Shown piece by piece: positions 8,896-17,545 of a DNA stretch of 64,000 nucleotides. How positions within the stretch are numbered: position 1 is the first letter of the stretch; each line of letters opens with the position of its first letter. Made by a program: the position numbers and the translations under genes. The DNA is taken from the NCBI GenBank assembly GCA_022791455.1, contig JAAVZC010000014.1:62001-126000 (forward strand), read 5' to 3'. A model generated the notes under the pieces. That model had not been told where the DNA came from. It was given only the letters and a program-made list of their open reading frames with translations, and ran no database searches. This stretch comes from Eggerthellaceae bacterium. Lineage in GTDB: Bacteria; Actinomycetota; Coriobacteriia; Coriobacteriales; Eggerthellaceae.

Positions 8896-9387
8896 CTACC
8901 CGGCAGCGCGCATCGGCTCCGCATAATCAAGCTCGCGCGATTTGCAGGCGAATACCGTCGAGGGCGATACGTTCACTCCGGTGTAGAAGCCGTACACTCC
9001 ACATGCAGCCCGCACGCTGGAGGCTGCGGCCACCGAGCTGATCATCTCGGAGAACCCGTTGCTGACACGGCCCCGCTCGGGCAAGTCGCATATCTCATCG
9101 AGCAAGCAGACGGTGTCCTGGGCCGCAGTGTCGACGTAGCGCCTTCTCGTAATCTGCAGCGGGCCCATGGTCGTAATGAGGGTGCGGGAAGTGTAGTCTT
9201 TAACGTAGAGACCCTTCTCTCGCTCCTCGAACAGCACCTGGTCGAATTCCGCGAGCGCCTGGGAAAGACCATCGATCATGCAGCTGTTCATCGCTTTCAG
9301 CGCATACTGCTCGACCTGACTGAAATCCTCTGTGTCTTTGAGCTTCTGAAGGCACATGTCCTTGCAGAGTCGAACAAGTTCTTCCAC
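8896..9387 (-). pseudogene. N-terminal remnant of an ISLre2/UPF0236-type transposase
   Basis: 163 residues remain. The text ERTLIT-like block (SRTLITTMGPLQITRRRYVD), then CLLDEICDLPERGRVS and GVNVSPSTV, follows the N-terminal third of UPF0236/ISLre2 transposases, which are normally about 400-450 residues. It ends shortly after the VSPSTV motif, and the DDE-type catalytic part is missing. It opens with GTG behind a good GGGAGGG site, so it may still be translated. No clear terminal repeats were found. It lies within the fix/cai-like operon in the same direction. A domesticated regulator is possible but unsupported. Confidence 0.7.
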
Positions 9388-9512
9388 CTTGGTACCCTCC
9401 CGTCCCTTAAGGTAAAGCTCTTGCCAAAAAGATACGGGAGAGCAAGCACCCGGGACAGTACCAGGAAGGCATCACATCCCTACGAAAGGAGGAGGAGCCT
9501 CATGCATTTGCA

Positions 9513-11066
9513 TTAGGCAAACTGCTCGCTTTCGCCGGCAGTAACGCCAAGAACGAGCCTCCGGCGATCCACTTTGCCCGTAGGCGTCATGGGGATTTCG
9601 GGAACCAGATCCAGTTCGCGAGGTTTTTTGTATCCGGCAATCTTCCCCGAGCAGAACTTTTGCACCTCTTCGAGGGAAAGTTCGCAGCCTTCCCGCAGAA
9701 CCACGGCAATGCAGACTCGCTCACCAAACACGTCGTCGCGGCGGCCAAACGCTGCGCACGAATCAACCTGGGGCATACGGGCCACAACATCTTGGACTTC
9801 GCTGCAGAAAACCAGCTCCCCGCCCGTCTTGATCAGTTCTTTAACTCGCCCCATGAATGAGTAGGATCCGTCCTGGTTCTGGACAAGGAGGTCGCCCGTC
9901 CGAATCCAGTCCTGGCACCTCTCTTCTTCGGACTCGTACCCAAGCATTTGCCAAGGGGATTGAGCGTAGGCCTCTCCTACCAAGCCTGAAACGACGGGCT
10001 CTCCCGCTTCATCGCGCAGCTGGATACGCGTGAACAGGCGCGGGAGCCCTATACCGTGCAAGTCGAACGAATAGGGGTCGAACTGGTCGCGGAAGATGCG
10101 CTCCACCGTATGGGCTGCGTTCTCGGTATGGCTGTACCCCCGCTGTATGCAGGCATTGGGAAAAACCTCCCACGCGAGGCACATCTCCTCAACAGACACG
10201 TCCGATCCGCCCAGCATCACAACGCGGACACTCGGGCAGGACCGTCGGCGCGAACGAGCCGCAGCCGCAACTTTGCGAATGAAGGGGGCGGGGATGACGA
10301 ACGCCGCCGTCACGCCCTCCCTCTCGATGATGTCGAGAAACGACTCTTCGTCGAAATGAGACTCCATGACGAATGTACCGCCGGACAAAAGCACCTTGAT
10401 GAGATACGAAAGGGCAGCCCGATGGGCCAGCGGCGCTACCGAGAAGAAGACACTCTCGCTACCGTAGAGCAATTGGTCCTTGGAATCTGCCACCGCATCA
10501 AGCACAAAAGAACCATGGGAAAGCAGCGCGCCTTTTGCTTTCCCCGTTGTTCCGCCAGTGAAAAGCAGGGCGCCCGGAAGCTCGGCATCGGGATGCGCAG
10601 GGGCGAAATCGCAATCACGGCTCTGCCGTTTCTCGGAAGGAGAAACTATTTTGCAGTTGCCCCCGATCACGTCATCCCCCACCAGCAGCGCAGGAGCAGC
10701 GCCCTCATCCACAAGCACCTGAACCAACGGGGCATAGGTGGAGGAGAACACAAGGGCGGCGCAGTTGAGATCGGCCAGAGCCGCCTTGACCTCCCGGAGG
10801 CTCCAACGCGTGTTCAGCGGCACGAAGACCGCCCCCAGGTAACTGGAAGCAAGCACTGCCTCGACGAAGAGAGCGTTGTTTTCGGCCAAAATGGCCACGC
10901 GGCTCGACTCGACAATGCCGCTGCGGGCCAGCACGCCCGCAAGAGATCGCGCAGCGTCGAGCAACTCGCCGTAGGTCATTGCTCCGCTGTTGTAAACAAG
11001 CGCTCTCTTTTCTTGCCGCGAAGTAGCCACGCGAGCGAATAGAGATCCTATGGTATGTGGGATCAT
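9513..11066 (-). CDS. Acyl-CoA synthetase, AMP-binding family (CaiC-like)
   Basis: A 517-residue adenylate-forming enzyme that would activate a carboxylic acid to its CoA thioester with ATP. The P-loop-like motif LLFTGGTTGKAKGALLSH is near residues 170-187. The hinge region appears as GDLL...GRVKELIKTGGE. The C-terminal catalytic Lys is in PMTPTGKVDRR. The ATG at 11066 follows AAGGAGAT and is preferred to an upstream in-frame ATG at 11120. Position between the CoA-transferase and the fixC genes parallels caiC in the carnitine operon. The substrate is unknown. Confidence 0.93.
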   Translation of the reverse strand: MIPHTIGSLFARVATSRQEKRALVYNSGAMTYGELLDAARSLAGVLARSGIVESSRVAILAENNALFVEAVLASSYLGAVFVPLNTRWSLREVKAALADLNCAALVFSSTYAPLVQVLVDEGAAPALLVGDDVIGGNCKIVSPSEKRQSRDCDFAPAHPDAELPGALLFTGGTTGKAKGALLSHGSFVLDAVADSKDQLLYGSESVFFSVAPLAHRAALSYLIKVLLSGGTFVMESHFDEESFLDIIEREGVTAAFVIPAPFIRKVAAAARSRRRSCPSVRVVMLGGSDVSVEEMCLAWEVFPNACIQRGYSHTENAAHTVERIFRDQFDPYSFDLHGIGLPRLFTRIQLRDEAGEPVVSGLVGEAYAQSPWQMLGYESEEERCQDWIRTGDLLVQNQDGSYSFMGRVKELIKTGGELVFCSEVQDVVARMPQVDSCAAFGRRDDVFGERVCIAVVLREGCELSLEEVQKFCSGKIAGYKKPRELDLVPEIPMTPTGKVDRRRLVLGVTAGESEQFA

Positions 11067-11167
11067 GCAGCTATCTCCTTGTTCGATGGACCAATAGCCT
11101 ATCGAACCCGGGGCCGACAAGCCGCACCTTCGGCAACGTCTATCGACCCCGAGCCCATTTCGGAAAG

Positions 11168-12403
11168 CTACTTCGCCACAATCACGCTCTCGTCATAATA
11201 GCCCTTGATCTCTTCGGGGGTAAACCCAAGCTCTTCGAGAATGTCGTCGTTGTCCATACCCACCGTCGGAGCTCCGCGCCAGATGCGGCCCGGGTTGTTC
11301 TTGACCTTCGGAATAGCATTGGGGCCCAGAAGGTCGCAATCCTTGATGTTGGAATGCCAGGTGGTAAGTGATTCGCGAGCCTTGAACTGCGGATTTTCGG
11401 GCATGTCCTTCCACTGCTGGATAAGGCTGGCGGGGATGCCGCGGCGATTGAACTCCTCGTCCACTTCGCGAGCGGTATGGCTCTGGCAGTAGGCGCGCAC
11501 TCCCTCTTCCAGAAGGCGGCCGCCCTCGGAAGCATAGGGGCCGTCGTAGTACATGGCCGGCGTGCCCTTCGGAATAACGTCCCCGCCGTACTCCAGCCCA
11601 AACAGATCGCACATCTGGCGAACCGCTCCGCCGCCGGAGCCCAGCACGAACACCCATTCTCCGTCGGAGCACTGATAGGCATCCCATGCCGCGGACTTGC
11701 GCGGGTTGTTCTGCGGGTTGAACTTCACGTAGTCGTACACTTCCTGATTGAACTGGGGCAGCGTCTCGGCCGATCCGCACCGCACCACCGCTTCGTACTG
11801 GGCAACGTCGATGCTTTCCGGCTGACCGGTCTTGAGCAGGTTGATGTACGCCGCCAGGCACGCAGAGCAGCACAGATACGCCGACAGATAATCGGAAGGC
11901 ATGATGTGGGCCGGGGTCGGCTTCTGCCCTTCCCGCGTGTTGGCGAACATGAGGCCGTTAAACGCCTGGGAAACCGGGTCGAAAGAGCCGCGACCCATGT
12001 AAGCGGCGTCGCCCGTGGCGCCATAGCCGGAAACATGGGCGATGATCAGCCGGGGATTGACCTCCCACAGCCACTCGTCCGTCAGCCCCCACTTATCGTA
12101 CTGGCCCGCTTTCGCGTTCTCGATGAAGATGTCGGCCTCGGCAATAAGGCGACGGAAGATCTCACGGCCGCCCTCGGAGGGAGTGTCCAGCGCAATAGTG
12201 CGCAGGTTGCGCCGCTCGGCTTCATGCAGAGATCCAATGCCCAGACGCCCCACATCGTTGGCGCGGGCGTTCTCGATCCAAATGACCGAGGCACCCATCT
12301 CTCCCATGAGGGTCGCGGCAAAAGGACCCGCGACCGATGAGCCTGCGAACACAACGTTTAAGCCCTGCAACATTCCGAACTGGGGAATCTCACTTTTCTT
12401 CAT
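11168..12403 (-). CDS. CaiB-like class III CoA-transferase
   Basis: A 411-residue family III CoA-transferase. The protein closely follows the remembered CaiB (carnitine/crotonobetainyl CoA-transferase) pattern along its length: LNVVFAGSSVAGPFAA, ASVIWIEN, LIIAHVSGYG, and KNNPGRIWRGAPTVGMD near the end. The Asp of MPSDYLSAY aligns with the CaiB active-site Asp. It would move CoA from the reduced product to the incoming acid, saving ATP after priming by the ligase. The ATG at 12403 has AAGGAAAGG eight bases upstream. An upstream in-frame GTG (12412) would overlap that site. The real substrate need not be a betaine. Confidence 0.93.
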   Translation of the reverse strand: MKKSEIPQFGMLQGLNVVFAGSSVAGPFAATLMGEMGASVIWIENARANDVGRLGIGSLHEAERRNLRTIALDTPSEGGREIFRRLIAEADIFIENAKAGQYDKWGLTDEWLWEVNPRLIIAHVSGYGATGDAAYMGRGSFDPVSQAFNGLMFANTREGQKPTPAHIMPSDYLSAYLCCSACLAAYINLLKTGQPESIDVAQYEAVVRCGSAETLPQFNQEVYDYVKFNPQNNPRKSAAWDAYQCSDGEWVFVLGSGGGAVRQMCDLFGLEYGGDVIPKGTPAMYYDGPYASEGGRLLEEGVRAYCQSHTAREVDEEFNRRGIPASLIQQWKDMPENPQFKARESLTTWHSNIKDCDLLGPNAIPKVKNNPGRIWRGAPTVGMDNDDILEELGFTPEEIKGYYDESVIVAK

Positions 12404-12418
12404 GACGATCACCTTTCC

Positions 12419-13324
12419 TTAAAGCGAATCGACCAACAGGGGAAGAGCCTCTTGTACACTAGCGACCAGCCCGATGTCGCACTGATCGAAGATGGGAGCC
12501 TTGGGATCTTTGTTCACGGCCACAACCACGCGCGCGCCGCTCACGCCCACCATGTGCTGAATCTGGCCGGAAATACCCAGGCCGAAGTACACGTCAGGCT
12601 TCAGCATGAGCCCCGAAACCCCCACATAGCGAGCCGAGCTCATCCAGCCCTCGCCCTCGGAGATGGGACGCGTGCAGCCAATCTCACCGCCGACACAGCG
12701 GGCGAAATCCTCTGCCAGCTTCAGCTCTTCCTCGGCACCAAAGCCGCGGCCGACGCAGACCAAGGTCTTTGCCGAGGCCAAGTCAACGCTCTCGACCGCT
12801 TTCTCCTCCGTCCCCACAACACAAATCGGGGAATCGACGAGGGGCAACGCGCGCTCTTCGGGAGTCGCACCATCTTCAACCGGCGGAAATGCGGCCGCAG
12901 CGACAAGAGCAACCGCACCCGGAAGCGCAGCGCGCTCCACGCGATTGGCGGCGCCTCCGTAGACCATCCGCTCGCCTTCCAGCTGATCGTCTTCGATGGA
13001 AAGGGTTTGGACGTCGCAAAGCGCGGAGGTTCCCCGCTTTGCCGCCAAGATACCCGCCAAAAGACGGCAGTTCTGGCTACCGCTCAGCAGAACCACATCC
13101 GGTTTCTCGCCTTCGACAAACGCGGCAAGAGACGCAATGAGCTCCGTGAATTCCTTGTCTGCCGAGGCCGTCAAGCGAACGCCGCCCGCATTGATCGGCG
13201 CACCCTGGTGGCAGTAGAACACTATCTGCTCGCCCAACTGCTGCGCCCCGGACAAAAGCTCCCGTGCGCGCGCCTCGTCTTCGGCAACTACCAAAACCGT
13301 TTGAACTTTGGCCATTATGATCAC
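12419..13324 (-). CDS. fixB: Electron transfer flavoprotein alpha subunit (FixB)
   Basis: A 301-residue ETF alpha subunit. The C-terminal FAD-binding domain shows GRGFG, ISEGEGWM, VGVSG, YFGLGISGQIQHMVG and AVNKDPKAPIF, all family hallmarks. It pairs with FixA to carry electrons to the acyl-CoA dehydrogenase. Translation probably begins at a GTG that overlaps the fixA stop (GTGA), with AGGAAGG just upstream. An ATG three codons further in is the alternative. Confidence 0.94.
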   Translation of the reverse strand: MIIMAKVQTVLVVAEDEARARELLSGAQQLGEQIVFYCHQGAPINAGGVRLTASADKEFTELIASLAAFVEGEKPDVVLLSGSQNCRLLAGILAAKRGTSALCDVQTLSIEDDQLEGERMVYGGAANRVERAALPGAVALVAAAAFPPVEDGATPEERALPLVDSPICVVGTEEKAVESVDLASAKTLVCVGRGFGAEEELKLAEDFARCVGGEIGCTRPISEGEGWMSSARYVGVSGLMLKPDVYFGLGISGQIQHMVGVSGARVVVAVNKDPKAPIFDQCDIGLVASVQEALPLLVDSL

Positions 13325-14085
13325 ATCGCCTTCCTGAGCGCCTCGACGAACTCGCCCATCGAGTCGACACCTTCGAACACTTCGCGCTTGCGCTCTTTCT
13401 TGAGCGGAGCAAGGGTGCTGATCATGGTTTTGGCAGAAGAAGCCGGCTCATCGTCAAGATCGCCCATCGTCCATACCACTTGCTCTTTTTTGCCAGCGGC
13501 AAGAATGTCTTTCATGCCGGCAATGCGCGGCTTGCACGCCTCGGACGTAGAGGAGATAACTGCAGGGAGCGGAAGCTCTGCTACCTCGACACTCTCTTCA
13601 AGGTCGCGCTTGACGGTCAGCTTTTCCACCTCAACCATCGCCTCCTTGACGGCATTGACCACGGGCAGAGACAACATTGCGCCCAAGATGGGGCCCACCT
13701 GCTGCGAATAAACGTCGCCAGAGCCCTCTCCGCAGACGACAAGGTCCACGTCGCCAATCTTGCGAATCGCCGCCGCCAGAACGCCGGCAGTGTGGAAGGG
13801 GTCGGTCTGCCCCGCCTGATCGTCTTTGACGGCGTATCCCATCTGCGGCCCACGAGCGTACACACCCTTCTTCAGCTTCTGGTCGCAGACGATGTCGTCG
13901 CCATAGGTGAGTAGCACGACTTCCGATCCATCGACATATTCGCCGATGCGCATCGCCATCTCGATGGCCGTCAGATCGTAGTCGCCCACTTTCCAAGAGG
14001 CGTGGGAGAAGTCGAGGGTCTGGTCGGGATTAACCGTCAGGTCCTGTTCTTCGGGAACCAGCTTGTAGCATGCAACAATTTTCAT
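13321..14085 (-). CDS. fixA: Electron transfer flavoprotein beta subunit (FixA)
   Basis: A 254-residue ETF beta subunit, with the typical opening MKIVACYKLVPEEQDL and the conserved CGEGSGDVYSQQVGP block in the middle, followed by LPVVNAVKEA. It forms the heterodimer with FixB. ETFs coupled to FixCX can bifurcate electrons between quinone and a low-potential carrier. Whether this pair does so cannot be told from what I checked. It starts eight bases after the acyl-CoA dehydrogenase gene ends. Confidence 0.94.
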   Translation of the reverse strand: MKIVACYKLVPEEQDLTVNPDQTLDFSHASWKVGDYDLTAIEMAMRIGEYVDGSEVVLLTYGDDIVCDQKLKKGVYARGPQMGYAVKDDQAGQTDPFHTAGVLAAAIRKIGDVDLVVCGEGSGDVYSQQVGPILGAMLSLPVVNAVKEAMVEVEKLTVKRDLEESVEVAELPLPAVISSTSEACKPRIAGMKDILAAGKKEQVVWTMGDLDDEPASSAKTMISTLAPLKKERKREVFEGVDSMGEFVEALRKAM

Positions 14086-14093
14086 TGCTCCCC

Positions 14094-15248
14094 CTAGCGG
14101 CTCTTCTTCGCAAACTCTTTGAGAATGGGGCGGGAAGCAGCGTGGATCAGGATCTCATCGGTGCCGCCGCCGATGCGGGCAGTGCGTAGATCGCGCCAGA
14201 CCTTGGAGGAAATGGAGTCTTCGGTGTAACCGATGCCGCCCATGATCTGCACGCAGTCGTCGGCGATCTCGTTGGCCAAGCGGGTTACGAAATACTTCAC
14301 CAGCGCGGAATCGATGCGCAGGGATTCGCCCTGATCGTACTTCCAGGCGGTCGCGTACAGGAACGCCTCACACGCCTTGATCTTGGCGGTCATCTCCACA
14401 ATCATCTTCTGAATGAGCTGGAACTGGCCAATGGGCTTGCCGAACTGAATGCGCTCGTTCGCGTAATTGACCGCCTCGTTGTAGGCACGCTTCGCACCGC
14501 CGAGAGCCGTGGCGGCAATGAGCACGCGCTCGATCTCGAAGTTCTTCATCAGCATGAAGAAGCCCTTGCCCTCTTCGCCCACAAGGTCGGTCTCCTCGAC
14601 TTCCACGTTGTCGAGATACACCTCGCACATCGACAGCATACGCTGGCCAATCTTGTGCATCGGCTCGATCTTAACACCGGGAGCGTTCAGCGGCACCATC
14701 CACAAAGACATTGCGTTCAGCGCCGGCTCGACGCTGAAATCGCGCGTCATGGTCAGCATGAGGTCCGTGTCGGAGGCATTGGTGATGAAAGATTTGTGGC
14801 CGTTGATGTACACCTTGCCATCCTTGCGGGTGGCGGTGCAGGCATAGCCGTTGGAGTCGGAGCCGGCCTGCGGCTCGGTGAAGCCGAGAGCAAACGGAAG
14901 ACGACCCTCGTCAACCTTGTCCGAGATGGCCTTCTTCTGCTCTTCGCTGCCAAACATCATGATGTCCTCGATGTTGAGCATGGTCGTGGTGAGCGACGGA
15001 CGGCCCAATTCGGCGAACTTCTCGTCGAGCAGCACCATGGTCAAAAAGTCGATCTCGGTACCGCCGTATTGCTCGGGCAGCCCCACCTTGCCGAAGGGGG
15101 ACTCGAAAAGCGCCTTGTAGTATTCGGCCGGGAACTGCGCGTTCTCCCAGTGCTCGTCGAAGTAGCGCTGATCGAAACCGCAACCCTCGATCCATTCTTC
15201 CAGGCTCTCGAGAAGCAGCTCTTGCTCATCGGTGATCTTGAAATCCAT
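14094..15248 (-). CDS. Acyl-CoA dehydrogenase (CaiA-like, probable enoyl-CoA reductase)
   Basis: A 384-residue flavoenzyme, first gene of the operon. Family motifs are FTEPQAGSDSNG, YANERIQFGKPIGQFQLIQ and IMGGIGYTEDS. The position of the usual catalytic Glu near the C-terminus reads GGGTDEI, so Gly replaces it, as in CaiA. A Glu in the FEIERVLIA helix could serve instead, as in isovaleryl-CoA dehydrogenase. With FixAB it would most likely run in the reducing direction, using an unsaturated acyl-CoA as electron acceptor. The ATG at 15248 follows GGGAG. The longer upstream frame is rejected because it occupies the divergent promoter region. Confidence 0.94.
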   Translation of the reverse strand: MDFKITDEQELLLESLEEWIEGCGFDQRYFDEHWENAQFPAEYYKALFESPFGKVGLPEQYGGTEIDFLTMVLLDEKFAELGRPSLTTTMLNIEDIMMFGSEEQKKAISDKVDEGRLPFALGFTEPQAGSDSNGYACTATRKDGKVYINGHKSFITNASDTDLMLTMTRDFSVEPALNAMSLWMVPLNAPGVKIEPMHKIGQRMLSMCEVYLDNVEVEETDLVGEEGKGFFMLMKNFEIERVLIAATALGGAKRAYNEAVNYANERIQFGKPIGQFQLIQKMIVEMTAKIKACEAFLYATAWKYDQGESLRIDSALVKYFVTRLANEIADDCVQIMGGIGYTEDSISSKVWRDLRTARIGGGTDEILIHAASRPILKEFAKKSR

Positions 15249-15446
15249 AGGTCTCCCTTTCTCTAGCCAAATCCCAATGCGAGACACCCCTATTGTTGTG
15301 CGCAGGCCGCCCAGATGCCAGCGCCGGCTTGTTCTTTTAAGGGGGGTAGCGCGGCAAGTCACAGCCGTCCGAACAGCATTTGCCCACCTCACGTCGCCAA
15401 GACACGCGCCCAATCCAGCCGCGCCCTCAAACGGCTGCTCTCTTGG

Positions 15447-15475
15447 TTGGTTTTCCTAAACCCTCTTGCTATGAT
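15447..15475 (+). promoter_or_regulatory. Candidate sigma-70 promoter for the kinase gene
   Basis: TTGGTT at 15447-15452 and TATGAT at 15470-15475 are separated by 17 bases. The predicted start lies about 50 bases before the kinase ATG. The rest of the 283-base divergent gap showed no clear operator. Confidence 0.45.
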
Positions 15476-15531
15476 TAGCCAACCGGCGCCGCACGCCGCG
15501 GAACGCCCCACCGTGCCCCTCGCAGAAAGCA

Positions 15532-16839
15532 ATGTGCCCCATGGAGCCCTATCGCCTCATCGACATTCACGTCCCCCGGCGCATCAAGCAGCATCCGCGC
15601 GCTTCAATTTCCGGTCTCTCGACTCAGGAAAAGCAAACCCGCCTCATGAAGCGGGCGGAGCGGGCCGCCTCCAACATCGAGCTGCAGCTGCTCACCGACG
15701 TCATCACAGGCAGCGTCGTGCGCCTTTCGAACACGGCGAACCGCAGTTTTTTGTTCGTACATGATTGGGAAACCGACCGCATGCGTCTCTCTTCAATCAA
15801 TGGCGAGGTCTACGTTCCCGAGGGCATGGAACTTCAGTTTTCCCGCGGCGAAGGGGCGCCCGGCATCGTCTGGAACGAACGCCGCATGATTATCGCCAAC
15901 GGCCCCGACCAGGTAAACGCCATCATGGAGACCGTCGTCGATGCAGACGCCATTCTAAAAGCTGGTCGCGCCAAGATTCCCCAAGCTATTCTGTGCTGCC
16001 CCATCATCGTCTACGACGAGGTGATTGGGGCCTTTCTCCTGGAGGGAACCAAGCAGGGATGCCAGTTCACACCCGAGGATGCGGTGTTTTTGGAGCGCCT
16101 GTGCACCTCTATCGCCTCGTCCATCTCGAGTGCGGTGCTGACCGATGAGCTATCACTTGAGAAAGAGCGGCTTGAGGCCTTGGTAGAGCAAGTGTTCGTC
16201 GCCCAAGAAGACGAGCGCCTAAGAATTGCGCGAGACCTTCATGACAGCACCTGCCAAACGCTTGCCCTGGCCGCCATACGCGCCTCCGCATGCCTTGACC
16301 TTGTTTCCCCCGATCAGAGCGAACTGCGCGAGGAGCTGGCCTTCTTGAGGGAAGACATCAAGAGCGCCATTCAGTCGGTGCGGGACAACGTGGCCGACCT
16401 GAGGCCACCGATACTGGCCTCCCATGGCCTTATCGCGTGCCTAGAAAGTTACGTAGAAGACCTAAACGCAAAAGTGGAAGAAGCCATTTCATTCGACCCT
16501 CCCGCCAACCTTCCCGCTCTACCCATCCAGCAATCGACGCTCGTATTTCGCATTGTTCAGGAATCTGTCTCGAACGCCCTGCGCCACAGCGGGGCAAACC
16601 ATGTTGATATCTCGGCCTGCGCGGCGGACGGCCTCCTTTCCCTGTCTGTGCAAGACGACGGATGCGGGTTTTCTCCCGAAAGCGTCTGCAACCAGGAGGG
16701 AAAGAGCTTCGGCATAACCGGAATGATGGAGCGCGCCGCCCTGCTGAACGGCCGCTGCTCAATAGAATCACGGCCCGGAAGCGGCACGCTCGTTAAATTA
16801 TCGATTCCGCTGGAAACCAACCCAGGAAGGCAATCATGA
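15532..16839 (+). CDS. Cytosolic GAF-domain sensor histidine kinase, NarL-type
   Basis: A 435-residue kinase without membrane helices. Residues about 45-205 look like a GAF domain with a Cys pair (ILCCPII, 153-159). The HisKA_3 dimerisation box has the phospho-acceptor His237 in RIARDLHDST. The ATPase domain shows IVQESVSNALRHSG and VQDDGCGF. The closest architecture is the NreB/DegS group. A soluble sensor suggests a cytosolic cue such as a CoA ester, redox state or ligand. It faces the acyl-CoA operon across a shared promoter region, so that operon is the likely target. A second ATG at 15541 is possible. Confidence 0.92.
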   Translation: MCPMEPYRLIDIHVPRRIKQHPRASISGLSTQEKQTRLMKRAERAASNIELQLLTDVITGSVVRLSNTANRSFLFVHDWETDRMRLSSINGEVYVPEGMELQFSRGEGAPGIVWNERRMIIANGPDQVNAIMETVVDADAILKAGRAKIPQAILCCPIIVYDEVIGAFLLEGTKQGCQFTPEDAVFLERLCTSIASSISSAVLTDELSLEKERLEALVEQVFVAQEDERLRIARDLHDSTCQTLALAAIRASACLDLVSPDQSELREELAFLREDIKSAIQSVRDNVADLRPPILASHGLIACLESYVEDLNAKVEEAISFDPPANLPALPIQQSTLVFRIVQESVSNALRHSGANHVDISACAADGLLSLSVQDDGCGFSPESVCNQEGKSFGITGMMERAALLNGRCSIESRPGSGTLVKLSIPLETNPGRQS

Positions 16840-17474
16840 CCGCAGAGAAGCCCGTCACCGTCGTTATCGCCGACGATCACACCCTCTTGCGGAAGGGAAT
16901 CGAGTCCCTTCTGACCCACAGCAACCCGCACATCCGCGTCATTGGCGAAGCGGGAACAGGAGTCGAAGCGGTCGAGGCATGTTCGCGCCTCAAGCCGGAC
17001 ATCCTTATGCTCGACATCACCATGCCCGATATGACCGGTATTGAGGCGCTCAAGATCATCAAATCCCAGTGCCCGCAGACCCACGTCATCATGCTCACCA
17101 TGCACTCCGATTCCCTCTATATCAGGGAGTGCATGGCGAAGGGGGCATCGGGCTACGTGCTCAAAGATGCCGCCGGCGAAGAGCTCAACGACGCCATCGT
17201 CACCGTGATGCAGGGCTCGGTGTACCTGCGCGCCCAACTGGCAACAAGTCTGTGGAGCGCCGAACCGGCACCAGAGGCCCCCACGGGACACCCCTTGCTC
17301 ACCGCACGGGAAAACGAGATCGTGCGCATGCTCAAAGCAGGAAAATCGAACAAGATGATTGCTTCTTTCCTGGGCGTGTCGGTCAACACCGTGCGCACCC
17401 ACCGCGCGAACATTATGAAAAAGCTGGACGCGCACTCAGTTGTCGAGCTGTTGAACATGGTGACTTTCGAGTAA
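16836..17474 (+). CDS. NarL/FixJ-family response regulator
   Basis: A 212-residue two-domain regulator. The receiver has the acidic pair in VIADDH, phospho-acceptor Asp60 in ILMLDITMPD and the conserved Lys in GYVLKDA. The LuxR-type HTH ends the protein (LTARENEIVRMLKAGKSN, then NTVRTHRANIMKKL). The ATG overlaps the kinase stop by four bases, so the pair is coupled. It probably controls the divergent acyl-CoA operon and perhaps the converging transporter. Confidence 0.95.
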   Translation: MTAEKPVTVVIADDHTLLRKGIESLLTHSNPHIRVIGEAGTGVEAVEACSRLKPDILMLDITMPDMTGIEALKIIKSQCPQTHVIMLTMHSDSLYIRECMAKGASGYVLKDAAGEELNDAIVTVMQGSVYLRAQLATSLWSAEPAPEAPTGHPLLTARENEIVRMLKAGKSNKMIASFLGVSVNTVRTHRANIMKKLDAHSVVELLNMVTFE

Positions 17475-17492
17475 GCTTTTCTCGCCAAGCCC

Positions 17493-17520
17493 AAGGAGGG
17501 CCCGCTGCCGGGCCCTCCTT
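17493..17520. terminator. Bidirectional terminator between regulator and transporter
   Basis: A perfect 12-bp stem (AAGGAGGGCCCG and its complement) with a CTGC loop, followed by GTTTC. It lies between convergent genes and can serve both. Confidence 0.8.
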
Positions 17521-17545
17521 GTTTCTAGCGATCTTTTCCTTGTCT

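Noticed and set aside
6258-15248. Nitrogen-fixation genes because of fixABCX
   Set aside because: No nif genes. fixABCX with CaiABC-like genes points to acyl-CoA metabolism.
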